A stretch of DNA of 64,000 nucleotides from DASPKM01 sp035628135. GTDB lineage: Bacteria > Bacteroidota > Bacteroidia > Chitinophagales > Chitinophagaceae. The notes beneath the pieces were generated by a model that was not told the DNA's origin, did no database searches, and worked only from the letters and a program-made list of their open reading frames with translations. The DNA lies in contig DASPKM010000005.1 in NCBI GenBank assembly GCA_035628135.1, forward strand, positions 155,053 to 219,052, read 5' to 3'. This document shows positions 63,652 to 64,000 of this stretch, in pieces (position 1 is the first letter of the stretch; each line of letters starts with the position of its first letter). Position numbers and translations under genes: made by a program.

Positions 63652-63825
63652 CATCCCATTTGAAAAAATGGCCCGCCTGATGGCGGATGAAAGTTCTTTG
63701 AAAGTTTGGAAGCAGCAATACTCCGAGTCCGATGCAGATCGGATCGGGGGTAAGGTTTAGCGAAAATAATCGATCCGACAACGTTAATTTTCTAAGAGAA
63801 TTTAACGCTAAGATCAAACAACATT

Positions 63826-64000
<175 letters not shown>

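Overview
The window reads as chromosome of a Bacteroidota bacterium, most likely in the Chitinophagaceae. The grounds are three SusC/SusD pairs, LytS/LytTR signalling genes, DUF1735, DUF4476 and KGG-repeat proteins, moderate GC, and promoters of the Bacteroidota form TTTG-N19-TAnnTTTG ahead of the 16S rRNA gene. All assignments come from reading the translated sequence; no database search was run.

Layout. 1-2.8 kb: the tail of an unknown gene, a gene that looks like a bacterial gasdermin (pore-forming cell-death effector), a DUF4442 hot-dog protein and a beta-CASP metallo-hydrolase. 3.0-8.5 kb (minus): a four-gene DNA-damage cassette, dnaE-type polymerase > dinB > unknown > SRAP/YedK, with a perfect 10+10 bp inverted repeat just upstream. 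8.7-10.9 kb (plus): a small unknown protein and a LigD that has ligase and polymerase domains but no phosphoesterase domain. 11-17.7 kb: an HTH/DUF2975 pair, a lipoprotein, a CopB-type P1B ATPase with a His-rich N-terminus, and several small unknown envelope proteins. 17.7-19.6 kb (minus): LytS-type kinase and LytTR regulator. 20.3-35.3 kb: three consecutive SusC/SusD pairs, the last with a DUF1735 lipoprotein, and no glycoside hydrolase anywhere near. 35.8 kb: a LytS-like protein whose phospho-acceptor His is replaced.

36.9-45 kb: bestrophin, aconitase, PspC, KdsA, several small unknown genes, two KGG-repeat stress proteins and a cloverleaf-like RNA with an intrinsic terminator. 45.2-46.5 kb: a tRNA-Glu whose 3' end is duplicated 1.28 kb away, bracketing a secreted trypsin-like protease. 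46.7-49.8 kb: gapdh, a methyltransferase and pgk. 49.9-53.5 kb: a PQQ-type sugar dehydrogenase, then two LemA and two TPM-domain genes in tandem. 53.5-57.4 kb: glpD-glpK-glpF, a complete glycerol uptake and oxidation operon. 57.5-63.2 kb: an M1 aminopeptidase, a DUF4476 protein and truA. 63.27 kb to the end: four tandem rRNA promoter modules and the start of the 16S gene.

The points most worth following up are the cysteine-free gasdermin with its truncated upstream partner, the damage cassette with its operator, the tRNA-Glu island, the tRNA-shaped RNA at 44.6 kb, the degenerate kinase beside the Sus block, and the repeated rRNA promoter/boxA modules.
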